9,059 bases of DNA from a bacterium (GTDB lineage Bacteria > Dependentiae > Babeliae > Babeliales > RVW-14). Position numbers and translations under genes: made by a program. Location: assembly GCA_010027825.1 (NCBI GenBank), contig RGUK01000046.1:1-9059 (forward strand), given 5' to 3'. The notes beneath the pieces were generated by a model. That model saw nothing but the letters and a program-made list of their open reading frames with translations. It ran no database searches and was not told the DNA's origin. Shown in pieces: positions 1 through 6,900 of this stretch. How positions within the stretch are numbered: the stretch's first letter is position 1; every line of letters starts with the position of its first letter.

Positions 1-144
1 CCCGCAATTTTGGTTGAAGTGGGTTACGTGACCCACCCTGAAGAATCCCGCCTTCTTACCAAAGAGGCCTACCTAAAACGCCTGGCTAGTGCTATAAGCT
101 CCGGCATTATCGAATTTGGATTAAGAACTCGAAAGTTAGGATAA
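1..144 (+). CDS. N-acetylmuramoyl-L-alanine amidase, C-terminal end (5' truncated by window)
   Basis: Frame 1 is open from the first base to a TAA at 142-144 and gives 47 residues beginning [16 protein letters not shown]. This matches the last part of the Amidase_3 (AmiA/B/C, LytC) family. In that family the PAxLVExGFxxNPEE segment supplies the catalytic glutamate next to the zinc site (here the E of LVE, residue 6 of the visible part). It is followed by the usual helix, here [19 protein letters not shown]. Such enzymes cut the amide between N-acetylmuramic acid and the stem peptide in the periplasm, for daughter-cell separation or wall remodelling. The gene ends 4 nt before rph, so it is probably the upstream member of the same operon. 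The zinc-binding His/Glu residues, signal peptide and any AMIN or LysM domain lie outside the window, so the exact subtype cannot be given. Confidence 0.85.
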   Translation, partial: PAILVEVGYVTHPEESRLLTKEAYLKRLASAISSGIIEFGLRTRKLG

Positions 145-148
145 AAAA

Positions 149-865
149 ATGGCAGCACGACATAGCGGGCGCAATGCGGATCAATTGCGGCCCATAAAAA
201 TTATTCCCCATTATCTTTCGCACCCTCCGGGATCTTGCCTCATCGAAATGGGGGGAACGCGAGTGGTTTGTTCGGCAATGATTGAAGAATCTGTACCCAA
301 TTGGTTGAGAAACCAAGGGAAAGGTTGGCTGACAGCCGAGTACTCGATGTTGCCTGCCAGCTCCGGCCAAAGGATCCAGAGAGAAAGAAACAAAATCGGG
401 GGCCGTACGATGGAAATCCAAAGGCTCATTGGCCGCTCTTTAAGAGCTGCTGTGGATCTTTCTTTGTTGGGGGAGCGGTCCATCCTAGTTGATTGTGATG
501 TGATAGACGCCGATGGCGGTACGAGAACGGCAGCAATCACAGGAAGCTATGTGGCTTTGATGTTGGCGCTTAAAAAGATGTCTGAAAAAATACCCTCTTT
601 GAGTCAAGTTTCCAGAAAATCTGTTGCCGCAGTATCAGTCGGAATGGTGAAAGGGGTTCCTGTTTTGGATTTGGATTATCCGGAAGACAAAGATGCTGAA
701 GTGGACATGAACGTCGTGATGACTTCTGAAGGAAAATTTGTAGAAGTTCAGGGAACAGCCGAAAGTGAACCTTTCGACCGAGAAAGGCTCCACAGCCTTT
801 TATCTCTTGCTGAAAAAGGGATTCAAGAACTGTTTGAAATCCAAAAACAGGTCCTGATGAAGTGA
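149..865 (+). CDS. rph: Ribonuclease PH
   Basis: This 238-residue protein has the normal length for RNase PH, a phosphate-dependent 3'-to-5' exoribonuclease that trims tRNA 3' ends and other RNAs in the cytoplasm, usually as a hexamer. Visible family signatures in order are the N-terminal [11 protein letters not shown] (5-15), [11 protein letters not shown] (59-69), [20 protein letters not shown] (84-103, which includes the phosphate-binding arginine), [12 protein letters not shown] (121-132), [20 protein letters not shown] (173-192, with Asp180 and Asp186 at the expected metal-site positions) and FVEVQGTAE (197-205). The ATG is supported by AGGA at 138-141, 7 nt upstream and lying across the amidase stop, and by conservation of the N-terminus. 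It is spaced 4 nt from the amidase gene and overlaps rdgB by 4 nt. It appears intact. The tRNA-Phe downstream has no encoded CCA, so its 3' end would need trimming before CCA addition, a job RNase PH can do. Confidence 0.97.
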   Translation: MAARHSGRNADQLRPIKIIPHYLSHPPGSCLIEMGGTRVVCSAMIEESVPNWLRNQGKGWLTAEYSMLPASSGQRIQRERNKIGGRTMEIQRLIGRSLRAAVDLSLLGERSILVDCDVIDADGGTRTAAITGSYVALMLALKKMSEKIPSLSQVSRKSVAAVSVGMVKGVPVLDLDYPEDKDAEVDMNVVMTSEGKFVEVQGTAESEPFDRERLHSLLSLAEKGIQELFEIQKQVLMK

Positions 866-1458
866 CCCCGCTTCTTATTGCCACTCAGAATCGCGGCAAA
901 CTGAAAGAGTTTGAAAGCCTCCTCTGCGGAACCCTAAAAACGGTCATGGCGGATGAGCGAGCCCCTCAAGTGGATGAAAACGGGGCGACGTACGCCGAAA
1001 ACGCTTTCAAAAAAGCAAAAGCTTTCCAAGAAGTATACAAATGTCCGGTTCTTTCGGACGACTCGGGACTTGAAATTGATGTTTTGAACGGGGCTCCCGG
1101 ACTCTGGAGTGCCCGATTTGGCGGGGAAAACATTTCTTGGGAAGAAAGATTTCAGAAATTGTATCAACTCCTCGCCCCCTACCCGCAAAAGGCTTGGTCT
1201 GCCCGTTTTCGGTGCGTTCTTTGTTTAATCCTGCCCAACCAAGAGCCCGTTTATTTTGAGGGGCTTTGCGAAGGCCAGATTGATGGGGCTCCCAAAGGTC
1301 ATGGGGGATTTGGCTACGATCCCATTTTTTACTCCAAGCAACTGGGAAAGTCCCTGGGGGAGGCCAATCCCGCAGAAAAGGCTTTGGTCAGTCACCGGGC
1401 ACAGGCCGTCCAAGCTTTATTGGAGTGGATTAAAAACAATCCTCACAAGCTCTCTTGA
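862..1458 (+). CDS. rdgB: Non-canonical purine NTP pyrophosphatase (XTP/dITP, RdgB/HAM1 family)
   Basis: This 198-residue protein hydrolyses XTP, ITP and dITP to monophosphates plus pyrophosphate in the cytosol, keeping deaminated purines out of DNA and RNA. The full set of family motifs is visible: ATQNRGK (7-13, the T/S-x-N-x-x-K phosphate loop), SDDSGLEID (65-73, with the catalytic Asp at about 67), [20 protein letters not shown] (146-156) and SHRAQA (177-182). The start is GTG, overlapping the rph stop as GTGA (862-865). No good Shine-Dalgarno lies close to it, so translational coupling to rph is likely. The N-terminus [10 protein letters not shown] starts right at the family's first strand, which supports this start over any upstream one. 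The rph-rdgB pairing is common in bacteria, sometimes as a fused gene. It appears intact. The alternative name HAM1/ITPase describes the same activity. Confidence 0.96.
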   Translation: MTPLLIATQNRGKLKEFESLLCGTLKTVMADERAPQVDENGATYAENAFKKAKAFQEVYKCPVLSDDSGLEIDVLNGAPGLWSARFGGENISWEERFQKLYQLLAPYPQKAWSARFRCVLCLILPNQEPVYFEGLCEGQIDGAPKGHGGFGYDPIFYSKQLGKSLGEANPAEKALVSHRAQAVQALLEWIKNNPHKLS

Positions 1459-1483
1459 CCGCCTCCGACCGAGCAGTTACGTT
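1455..1483 (+). promoter_or_regulatory. Possible sigma-70-type promoter for tRNA-Phe
   Basis: TTGACC (1455-1460) matches the -35 consensus at five of six positions. It is followed after 17 nt by TACGTT (1478-1483), a weak -10 with only three matches. Transcription would start near 1490, giving a leader of about 22 nt before the tRNA at 1512. The -35 overlaps the rdgB stop codon. The poor -10 makes this tentative. Read-through from the rph-rdgB operon is an alternative source of the tRNA transcript. Confidence 0.25.
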
Positions 1484-1503
1484 CTTTACTCTTTTTGAAC
1501 GTA
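1478..1503. repeat. Inverted repeat (7-bp perfect arms) between rdgB and tRNA-Phe
   Basis: TACGTTC at 1478-1484 is the exact reverse complement of GAACGTA at 1497-1503, with a 12-nt pyrimidine-rich loop between them. It sits in the 53-nt gap between the rdgB stop and the tRNA. The GC content of the stem is modest and no U-tract follows, so it is not a clear intrinsic terminator. It could be a processing hairpin in the tRNA leader, an operator or chance. Confidence 0.4.
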
Positions 1504-1511
1504 TCCGGCAT

Positions 1512-1584
1512 GCCCAGGTAGCTCAGTCGGTAGAGCAGAGGATTGAAAATCCTCGTGTCGGCGGTTCGATTCCGTCCCTGGGCA
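1512..1584 (+). tRNA. tRNA-Phe (anticodon GAA)
   Basis: The whole cloverleaf can be drawn. The acceptor GCCCAGG (1512-1518) pairs with CCTGGGC (1577-1583), followed by discriminator A1584. The D arm is GCTC/GAGC (1521-1524 and 1533-1536) with an AGTCGGTA loop. The anticodon stem is GAGGA/TCCTC (1538-1542 and 1550-1554) with loop TTGAAAA, placing GAA at 1545-1547. The variable loop is GTGTC. The T arm is GGCGG/CCGTC with loop TTCGATT and one G-T pair. The 73-nt gene is followed by CAT, so CCA is not encoded and must be added by the CCA-adding enzyme. It is followed closely, 32 nt later, by an outer-membrane protein gene. Confidence 0.97.
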
Positions 1585-1616
1585 CATCTCTTTGAATCTT
1601 TAAAAAACGGGGATTT

Positions 1617-2333
1617 ATGAAATCACATATCGTGCTTTGGGTGCTTTTGGCGGCTCTTAATGGTTTTGCGGAGGAAGCCGCTGTTGAAGAAACACCGGCC
1701 GAAACACCGGCCGAAGCGCCAGTGCCGACTGCTCCCCCGGCTCCCGTTGCTCCTGAAACTGAAAGCCCGGTCGCCAAAGAATCAAAACCCGCGGATCAAA
1801 CTTCGCCCTGGTTTTTTGGGATCCAGTTTGGGCAATTAAGAACCAATAACTCAGAAAGAGGCCGGCTCGAAAAAGTCGCTTATTCAGGCGGGGCCTTGGT
1901 TGAATACCGCTTAATGGATCAGTGGTTTGTTCAAACAGAACTGAACTATCTAAACAAAGGTTGGAAAGTCATGGGCTCTGCTCCCGGCGACGACGTAAGC
2001 CTCAAATACTTTGAAGTCCCTTTGTTTTTAAAAGTTAAATTCCCTTGGAACAATGTCGCACCTTCTTTGATGGCGGGACCTTGGGCAGCTTACTTGCACT
2101 CGGCTTCGAATACGCTCAATGGAATTTCGATTGATACAACTTCCGGAACAAAACGGATTGAGTACGGAATTTACGTGGGGGCCCAATTGGATTTGGCACT
2201 GGCTGAAGACTTGGAGCTTGGAATTGGGGCTCGCTATGGTTGGGGGCTTACCGATATTAATTTAATCACTGTTCAGGATTCAGTTTTTAATCGAGTCATC
2301 CACTTGTTGGCGGCGCTTCGCTTCCGCTTATAA
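1617..2333 (+). CDS. Outer-membrane beta-barrel protein (PorT/OMP_b-brl-like)
   Basis: The 238-residue precursor begins with a signal peptide, MKSHIVLWVLLAALNGFA, with likely cleavage after Ala18. Residues 19-64 form a Glu/Ala/Pro/Thr-rich, disordered linker containing a tandem ETPA pair (a 12-bp direct repeat at 1689-1712). Residues 65-238 alternate polar and hydrophobic strands separated by glycine and aromatic turns (FFGIQFGQ, GGALVEYRL, FVQTELNYL, KYFEVPLFLKVKF, SLMAGPWAAYL, YGIYVGAQLDLAL, LELGIGARYGWGL, VIHLLAALRFRL). The run YFEVPLFLKVKF followed by AGPWAAYL is typical of the PF13568-type small barrel family, about eight strands. The C-terminal strand ends in FRL rather than the classical terminal Phe. 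The start ATG has GGGGA at 1609-1613. The gene starts 32 nt after tRNA-Phe with no convincing promoter between them, and its stop abuts that of the convergent gene. Substrate or partner is unknown; the Pro-rich linker could reach peptidoglycan or another periplasmic partner. Confidence 0.85.
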   Translation: MKSHIVLWVLLAALNGFAEEAAVEETPAETPAEAPVPTAPPAPVAPETESPVAKESKPADQTSPWFFGIQFGQLRTNNSERGRLEKVAYSGGALVEYRLMDQWFVQTELNYLNKGWKVMGSAPGDDVSLKYFEVPLFLKVKFPWNNVAPSLMAGPWAAYLHSASNTLNGISIDTTSGTKRIEYGIYVGAQLDLALAEDLELGIGARYGWGLTDINLITVQDSVFNRVIHLLAALRFRL

Positions 2334-2876
2334 TTTGTCAGAGATTCTGTGAAGGTGATCTGGAAAATCACTCCACCGGATTTTTTTATCGAAACCGCTC
2401 TTTTTGGCTCTGGTTTTAAGATTGTGAAGACACAAAGCTCTCAATGAGGTGAGCAGGTCTTCCTTGAGAGCACACCGACGGTAAAATCGGAGGCCCTCTT
2501 TCGTGAGCTCAGGGTTTTTATCCAGCAAATCTTCGATTGCCCCCAGCTCGCCACTGGCGTCAATCAATTCTTTAGGGGGTTTGTGTAGTTCCCGATCCTT
2601 TTCCTTTAAAACAGATTTTTTGGGAAAATCCTCCAAAACTCGCAAAGCCCTTTCTCTGAATGCCAATTCTTCTGAGGAAATATCAGGCAGGGGCCTCACT
2701 TCTTCGGGGTGAGCATCTTTTTGCTCGACTACTTGAACGGGTTCAGGCGCAGGCGTGGCGACTTTTGCTTTGGTAGTCTGAAATCGCTCCGCCAAGTAGA
2801 TTCCCAGAAGCGATCCAAAACCGATCACCACAAAGAACCAAAAGAAAAAATGCAGTTGTCTTCGTTTCTTTTTCAA
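2328..2876 (-). CDS. Hypothetical single-pass membrane protein
   Basis: I do not recognise this 182-residue protein. It starts with a basic stretch (KKKRRQ, 2-7) followed by an aromatic-rich hydrophobic segment at about 8-29 and no lipobox, so it reads as a signal anchor with the rest in the periplasm. Residues 30-70 are a Pro/Glu/Val-rich linker. The remainder is charged and mostly helical, with two cysteines (135 and 149) in RRCALKEDLLTSLRALC and a basic C-terminal part. The start codon is TTG, overlapping the preceding lipoprotein stop as TTGA (2873-2876). No good ribosome-binding site is visible, so translation is probably coupled to the lipoprotein gene and the two products may work together. 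The stop codon TAA lies next to the convergent barrel gene's TAA inside a shared TTATAA (2328-2333). No catalytic motif is visible. Confidence 0.75.
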   Translation of the reverse strand: MKKKRRQLHFFFWFFVVIGFGSLLGIYLAERFQTTKAKVATPAPEPVQVVEQKDAHPEEVRPLPDISSEELAFRERALRVLEDFPKKSVLKEKDRELHKPPKELIDASGELGAIEDLLDKNPELTKEGLRFYRRCALKEDLLTSLRALCLHNLKTRAKKSGFDKKIRWSDFPDHLHRISDKL

Positions 2877-3751
2877 GGGATTTGCTCAGGCCTGACGTCT
2901 TTAAAAGTCGAATTGGGAAGAAGTCTGCTTTCCGCATCTGCTTGGAAAGCTTTGAAAGTCTGGATCTCGGTGTTGGAGCAGTTGGTGCAAGCATTTCTCA
3001 AATTCTTCAGCATGATGGAATCGACCACGTAAGGGCCGTTTGCGCTGTTGTCGCAAGAGTAGTTTCCGGAGTAATCGTGCCAATCGGGACAAAGCGCATG
3101 GGGAAAAGTGACATTGTCGCCATTGCCGTCGCTGTGGCGGGCTTCGTGAAAGAAAACAGAAAGCCGGATCAAGCTATTGGCGAGGGTGTCGCGAGCCGTG
3201 TTGCGGACCGACCAAGAAGTAAAAAGACCTTCCCCAATTTGAATCACACCGATTCGGGGGCTTTTGATGTAGAGAGTCTGTCCCCCGACATCCAAAGTCA
3301 GCACGCGCGAATTGTTTTTTCCGTAGCGGTAGAGAGCGCTCCCAATATTCACCATAATAGTGACTAAGCTGTTCTGGGCTAGAAAATCATTATCCAGCAA
3401 AGTGCTGGCATAAATTTGCGGGCGATACGAAACGGTGCCTACTATGTAGGCCTGCTCGGAATAATCAAAGCTTTCGCCCACGATATAACTCACTCTGGTT
3501 TTGAACCAGCTCACCATCTCTGATCCGGAGAATGAGTTGATATTTAGGACTTGGAGATCAGAAGAGGTAACCGAAAGGTTTAGCTGGGACAAGTTATAGA
3601 GATCTTGATCAATCAAGTTGCGTTGATCTTCCGGGACAGTGCTGTCCAGAACAATTCCAACTTTGGTGCTAAAGCCACTCGTTGTGTTCTTTTGGCAGCC
3701 GATAAGAGCCAGAGCTCCCACGACAAACAATAAAAAAGAATTTTTCCACAT
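2873..3751 (-). CDS. Putative zinc-metalloprotease-like lipoprotein (HExxH)
   Basis: The 292-residue precursor has a lipoprotein signal, MWKNSFLLFVVGALALIGC, with lipobox LIGC and acylated Cys19. I chose the ATG at 3749-3751. A GTG at 3758-3760 is in frame but has GGAG only 1 nt before it, whereas the ATG has the same GGAG 10 nt upstream and gives a normal signal peptide. The key motif is FFHEARHSDGNGD (HEARH at 202-206), the HExxH signature of zincin proteases, in a predicted helix following LIRLSV. Possible further metal ligands or structural residues are His218, His225 and the Glu of DAESRLL near residue 274. Four cysteines (221, 233, 255 and 258, the last two as CTNC) suggest disulfides in the periplasm or outside. 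Residues 20-195 resemble no family I can name. The assignment rests on one short motif: it could be a peptidase or a catalytically inactive relative. It is followed by the coupled membrane-protein gene and preceded by about 190 nt of non-coding DNA. Confidence 0.7.
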   Translation of the reverse strand: MWKNSFLLFVVGALALIGCQKNTTSGFSTKVGIVLDSTVPEDQRNLIDQDLYNLSQLNLSVTSSDLQVLNINSFSGSEMVSWFKTRVSYIVGESFDYSEQAYIVGTVSYRPQIYASTLLDNDFLAQNSLVTIMVNIGSALYRYGKNNSRVLTLDVGGQTLYIKSPRIGVIQIGEGLFTSWSVRNTARDTLANSLIRLSVFFHEARHSDGNGDNVTFPHALCPDWHDYSGNYSCDNSANGPYVVDSIMLKNLRNACTNCSNTEIQTFKAFQADAESRLLPNSTFKDVRPEQIP

Positions 3752-3943
3752 CCCGCACACGCTCCGTTAGGACGCCTTACAAGTTGCGAGTAACAATTGC
3801 AAGGGAGTGCCAGAATGGTTGGGGTGAATTTAGCGGGAGGGAAATCTGTATTCCAGAAGTGAACGCCAAAAAAAGGCATCAGAGCATCAGGGTCTTTGAC
3901 AGAGCGGGTGAAAAAGCGCCCGCAAAAGTAAAGCCGTACCTTT
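3752..3943. other. Intergenic region between the giant gene and the lipoprotein gene
   Basis: These 192 nt separate the stop of the giant minus-strand gene from the start of the HEARH lipoprotein. I see no convincing coding sequence. On the minus strand it carries a weak hairpin at the giant gene's stop, and TGGCAC-TCCC-TTGCAA at 3812-3797, which resembles a sigma-54 promoter with the spacer one nucleotide short. It also carries the likely ribosome-binding site GGAG, about 10 nt before the lipoprotein ATG. No clear sigma-70 promoter was found. The lipoprotein promoter is presumably here unless the giant gene reads through. Confidence 0.6.
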
Positions 3944-3949
3944 TTACGG
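3924..3949 (-). terminator. Weak intrinsic terminator-like hairpin at the end of the giant gene
   Basis: Read on the minus strand, CCGTA (3949-3945) pairs with TACGG (3938-3934) across a 6-nt loop, and the stem is followed by the T-rich run CTTTACTTTT (3933-3924). The stem includes the stop codon TAA at 3946-3944. A five-pair stem is short for a terminator. A second GC-rich arm pair, GCGGG/CCCGC (3904-3908 and 3919-3923), lies just beyond but has no T-run. Confidence 0.3.
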
Positions 3950-6900
3950 GTAGGTGTAGGCGCTGGAGAGGGAGCCGGATGTGGCGTTGGGGTTGGTGAC
4001 AGTGATAGTGAGTGCACCGGTAGAGGGTTTGGTACCTAGAGTACAAATGATTTCATTCGGGCCTTGAATAGTGACCGAAGTACAAGCCGCAGTCCCTACT
4101 GTTGCAGTGGCGCCGAGTCTGAAGTTGGTTCCGAAAATAATAATATTGTTTCCTGCTGCAGCTCCGGAAGTCGGGGTGACAGAAGTCACTGTGGGAGTCG
4201 CTGAAGTGAAGGTACGGCGGAAGACGTAGACAGCGCCGCTATCGGTATTGGTATTATCGCTACTTGCCGTTGTGTCATTCGTAATTGTTGCCTGATTGCT
4301 ATCTTCCCCCTTTGCTCCGACCGTAATTGTGTCTCCAGAAATCGCGACCGAATAGCCAAAATAATCGCTCGCATCTGCGTTCGGAGCTTTTAAGTAAGCT
4401 TCTTGCACCCATAAGCTCCCTAGGCGCTTAAACACGTAAACTGCACCACTACTGCTCTTGCTATTGTCTGAACTAGCAGTGGCACCATTCGTGATAGTTG
4501 TTTGATTACTGTCCTCTCCATAGGCTCCCACCACGATCGTGTCTCCAGAGATTGAGACCGGAAAACCGAAAATATCTGAGGAATCCCCATTCGGAGCTTT
4601 GAGGTACGCTTCTTGGGCCCAAGTCGTTCCCGTTCTTTTAAAGACGTAAGCAGCCCCACTGAAAGCTGCGCTATTATCCGCGCTGGCCGTAGTCCCATTT
4701 GTAATTGCTGTTTGGTTACTGGAGTCGCCGAATGCTCCCACAACGATCGTGTCTCCCGAGATAGAGGAAGTATTGCCAAAGCTATCCGAGGCGTCGGCAT
4801 TTGGGGCCTTTAAGTAAGCTTCCTGCGCCCATGTGCTGCCCGTTCTTTTAAAGACGTAAGCGGCACCACTATTGCTCTTACTGTTATCAGCACTAGCAGT
4901 TGTGCCGTTTGTAATTGTCGTTTGATTGCTAGACTCTTTGCTAGCGCCAACAACGACAGTGTCTGCAGAAATCGAAATACTAGAACCAAACAAATCAGAC
5001 GCATCCGCATTCGGAGCTTTGAGGTACGCTTCTTGGGCCCAAGTCGTTCCCATTCTCTTAAAGACGTAAGCTGCCCCACTATTGACCTTGCTATTATCAG
5101 CACTTGCGGTCGTTCCAGCCGTAATTGTTGTCTGATTACTGTCTTCGCCAATTACCCCGATCACGATCGTGTCACCAGAAATCGAGATCGGGTTATTGCC
5201 AAAATTATCAGACGCGTCGGCATTGGGCGCCTTGAGATAGGCTTCTTGCGTCCAAGCCGTTCCCGTTCTTTTAAAAACGTAGGCAGCGCCACTATCTGCT
5301 TTGTTATTATCTGTGCTGGCTGTCGTGCCGTTCGTAATTGTCGTCTGACTGCTATCTTCGAAGGGTGCTCCCACTATGATGGTATCGCCAGATATGGAGA
5401 ACGAATAGCTAAAGTAATCAGACGCGTCGGCATTGGGCGCCTTGAGATAGGCTTCTTGGGCCCAAGCCGTTCCCGTCCTTTTAAAGACGTAGGCAGCACC
5501 ACTGCCAGACTTACTATTATCAGCACTGGCAGTTGTTCCATTAGTGATCGTCGTTTGATTACTATCCTCGTAAGCAGCCCCCACAACAACTGTATTGCCC
5601 GAAATGGATATCGCGCCGTCCCCGCCAAATGAGTCGTAAACATCCGCATTCGGAGCTTTGAGGTACGCCTCTTGATACCATCCCGTCGAACCCGTGGTCG
5701 TTGTACCAGAAGAGAACCCCCCTGAACTATCTCTTGCACAAACTCTAAACGCATAGTCTTGTGTGGCGAGGCTGAGGCTAGTAACTGCAATAGAAGTGCT
5801 TGCCCCAATGGTTGCATAGCCAATCACCGTTCCGCTCGAGCAATTTGCGGGAGCCGTACTGCCTGTTTGATACGCTGCTTGATAAGTCGCTGTAGTTCCG
5901 CCGCCACTTGCCCAGCTCAAATTAATAGTGGTGCTGTTCGCGGCAGTTGCCGTAAACCCTGTGGGATCATTCGGAGCAACGTAACTGAAGCTTGAACTGC
6001 TCGAGCCACTGGCTCCTCCGGAATTGTTAACGACAACTGTTGCGCTGCCGCTGCTGCCTGCCGGTAAAGTACAGAGAATTTCATTGTAGCTCTGCCAAAT
6101 GACATTGGTGCAGGCCACCCCGCCGACTGTCACAGTAGCCCCACTTTGGAATCCGCTTCCAAAGATCGAAACCGTTCCTCCTCCAATCGTGGAGAAAGTA
6201 GAAGGCGTTACGGAAGTAATAACAGGAGTGAGTCCAGTGGTAGCAGCTCTGCGGAAGACGTAAACAGCCCCGCTATCGGCCTTTATCGAGGCATCAGCAG
6301 CAGTGAAAGAGCCATTCGTAATGGTGGTCACACCATTATCCTCATTGAATGCGCCCACCACTATCGTATCTCCGGAAATCGAAACAGCAGCGCCAAAACG
6401 GTCAGTAGTTGTGTTGTTGGATGCCTTTAAGTAGGCCTCATGGGCCCAAGCGGTTCCGCTGCGTTTAAAGACGTAGGCAGCGCCGCTGTCCGTGCTTGTG
6501 ATAGCGTCTGCGGACGTGAAGGTGCCGTTCAGGATAGTAGTGACGCCGTTGTCCTCGTTAAAAGACCCAACCACGAGGGTGTCTCCCGAAATCGAAACAG
6601 AGATACCGAAACTGTCTCCAGGACTATTGTTTGGTGATTTCAAATAAGCTTCATTAGTCCAAGTGGTTCCGCTGCGTTTAAAGACGTAGGCAGCGCCGCT
6701 GTCCGTGCTTGTGGCAGCATCAGCAGATGTAAAAGTACCATTCGTGATCGTGGTGACACTATTATCTTCTGCGTAGGCTCCAACTAAAATCGTATTATTG
6801 GAAATTGAAACGGCACTACCAAAACGATCGGTGGTCGAATTATTGGGGGCTTTTAAATAGGCTTCGTTGGCCCAGGTGCTTCCAATGCGTCTAAAAACAT

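Noticed and set aside
1512..1584. tRNA-Phe as an integration site for a mobile element
   Set aside because: No integrase, no duplicated tRNA 3' end and no phage-type genes are visible in the window.
1689..1712. 12-bp tandem repeat in the barrel gene as a phase-variation tract
   Set aside because: Only two copies exist, and a 12-bp change keeps the reading frame, so it would only alter the length of the Pro-rich linker.
2882..3367. 161-codon plus-strand open frame opposite the lipoprotein gene
   Set aside because: The minus strand carries a lipobox and an HExxH motif and fits an operon, while this frame has no recognisable feature. It is a shadow frame.
2873..3760. GTG at 3758-3760 as start of the HEARH lipoprotein
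   Set aside because: The GGAG ribosome-binding site would be only 1 nt from the GTG. The in-frame ATG three codons later has workable spacing and gives a normal lipoprotein signal.
4922..5632. Long plus-strand open frames opposite the giant gene (here 236 codons; also 8258-8830, 190 codons)
   Set aside because: They lie antisense to the FG-GAP and cap coding sequence, repeat with the same period, and look like the complement of repetitive coding DNA. They show no domain or signal peptide.
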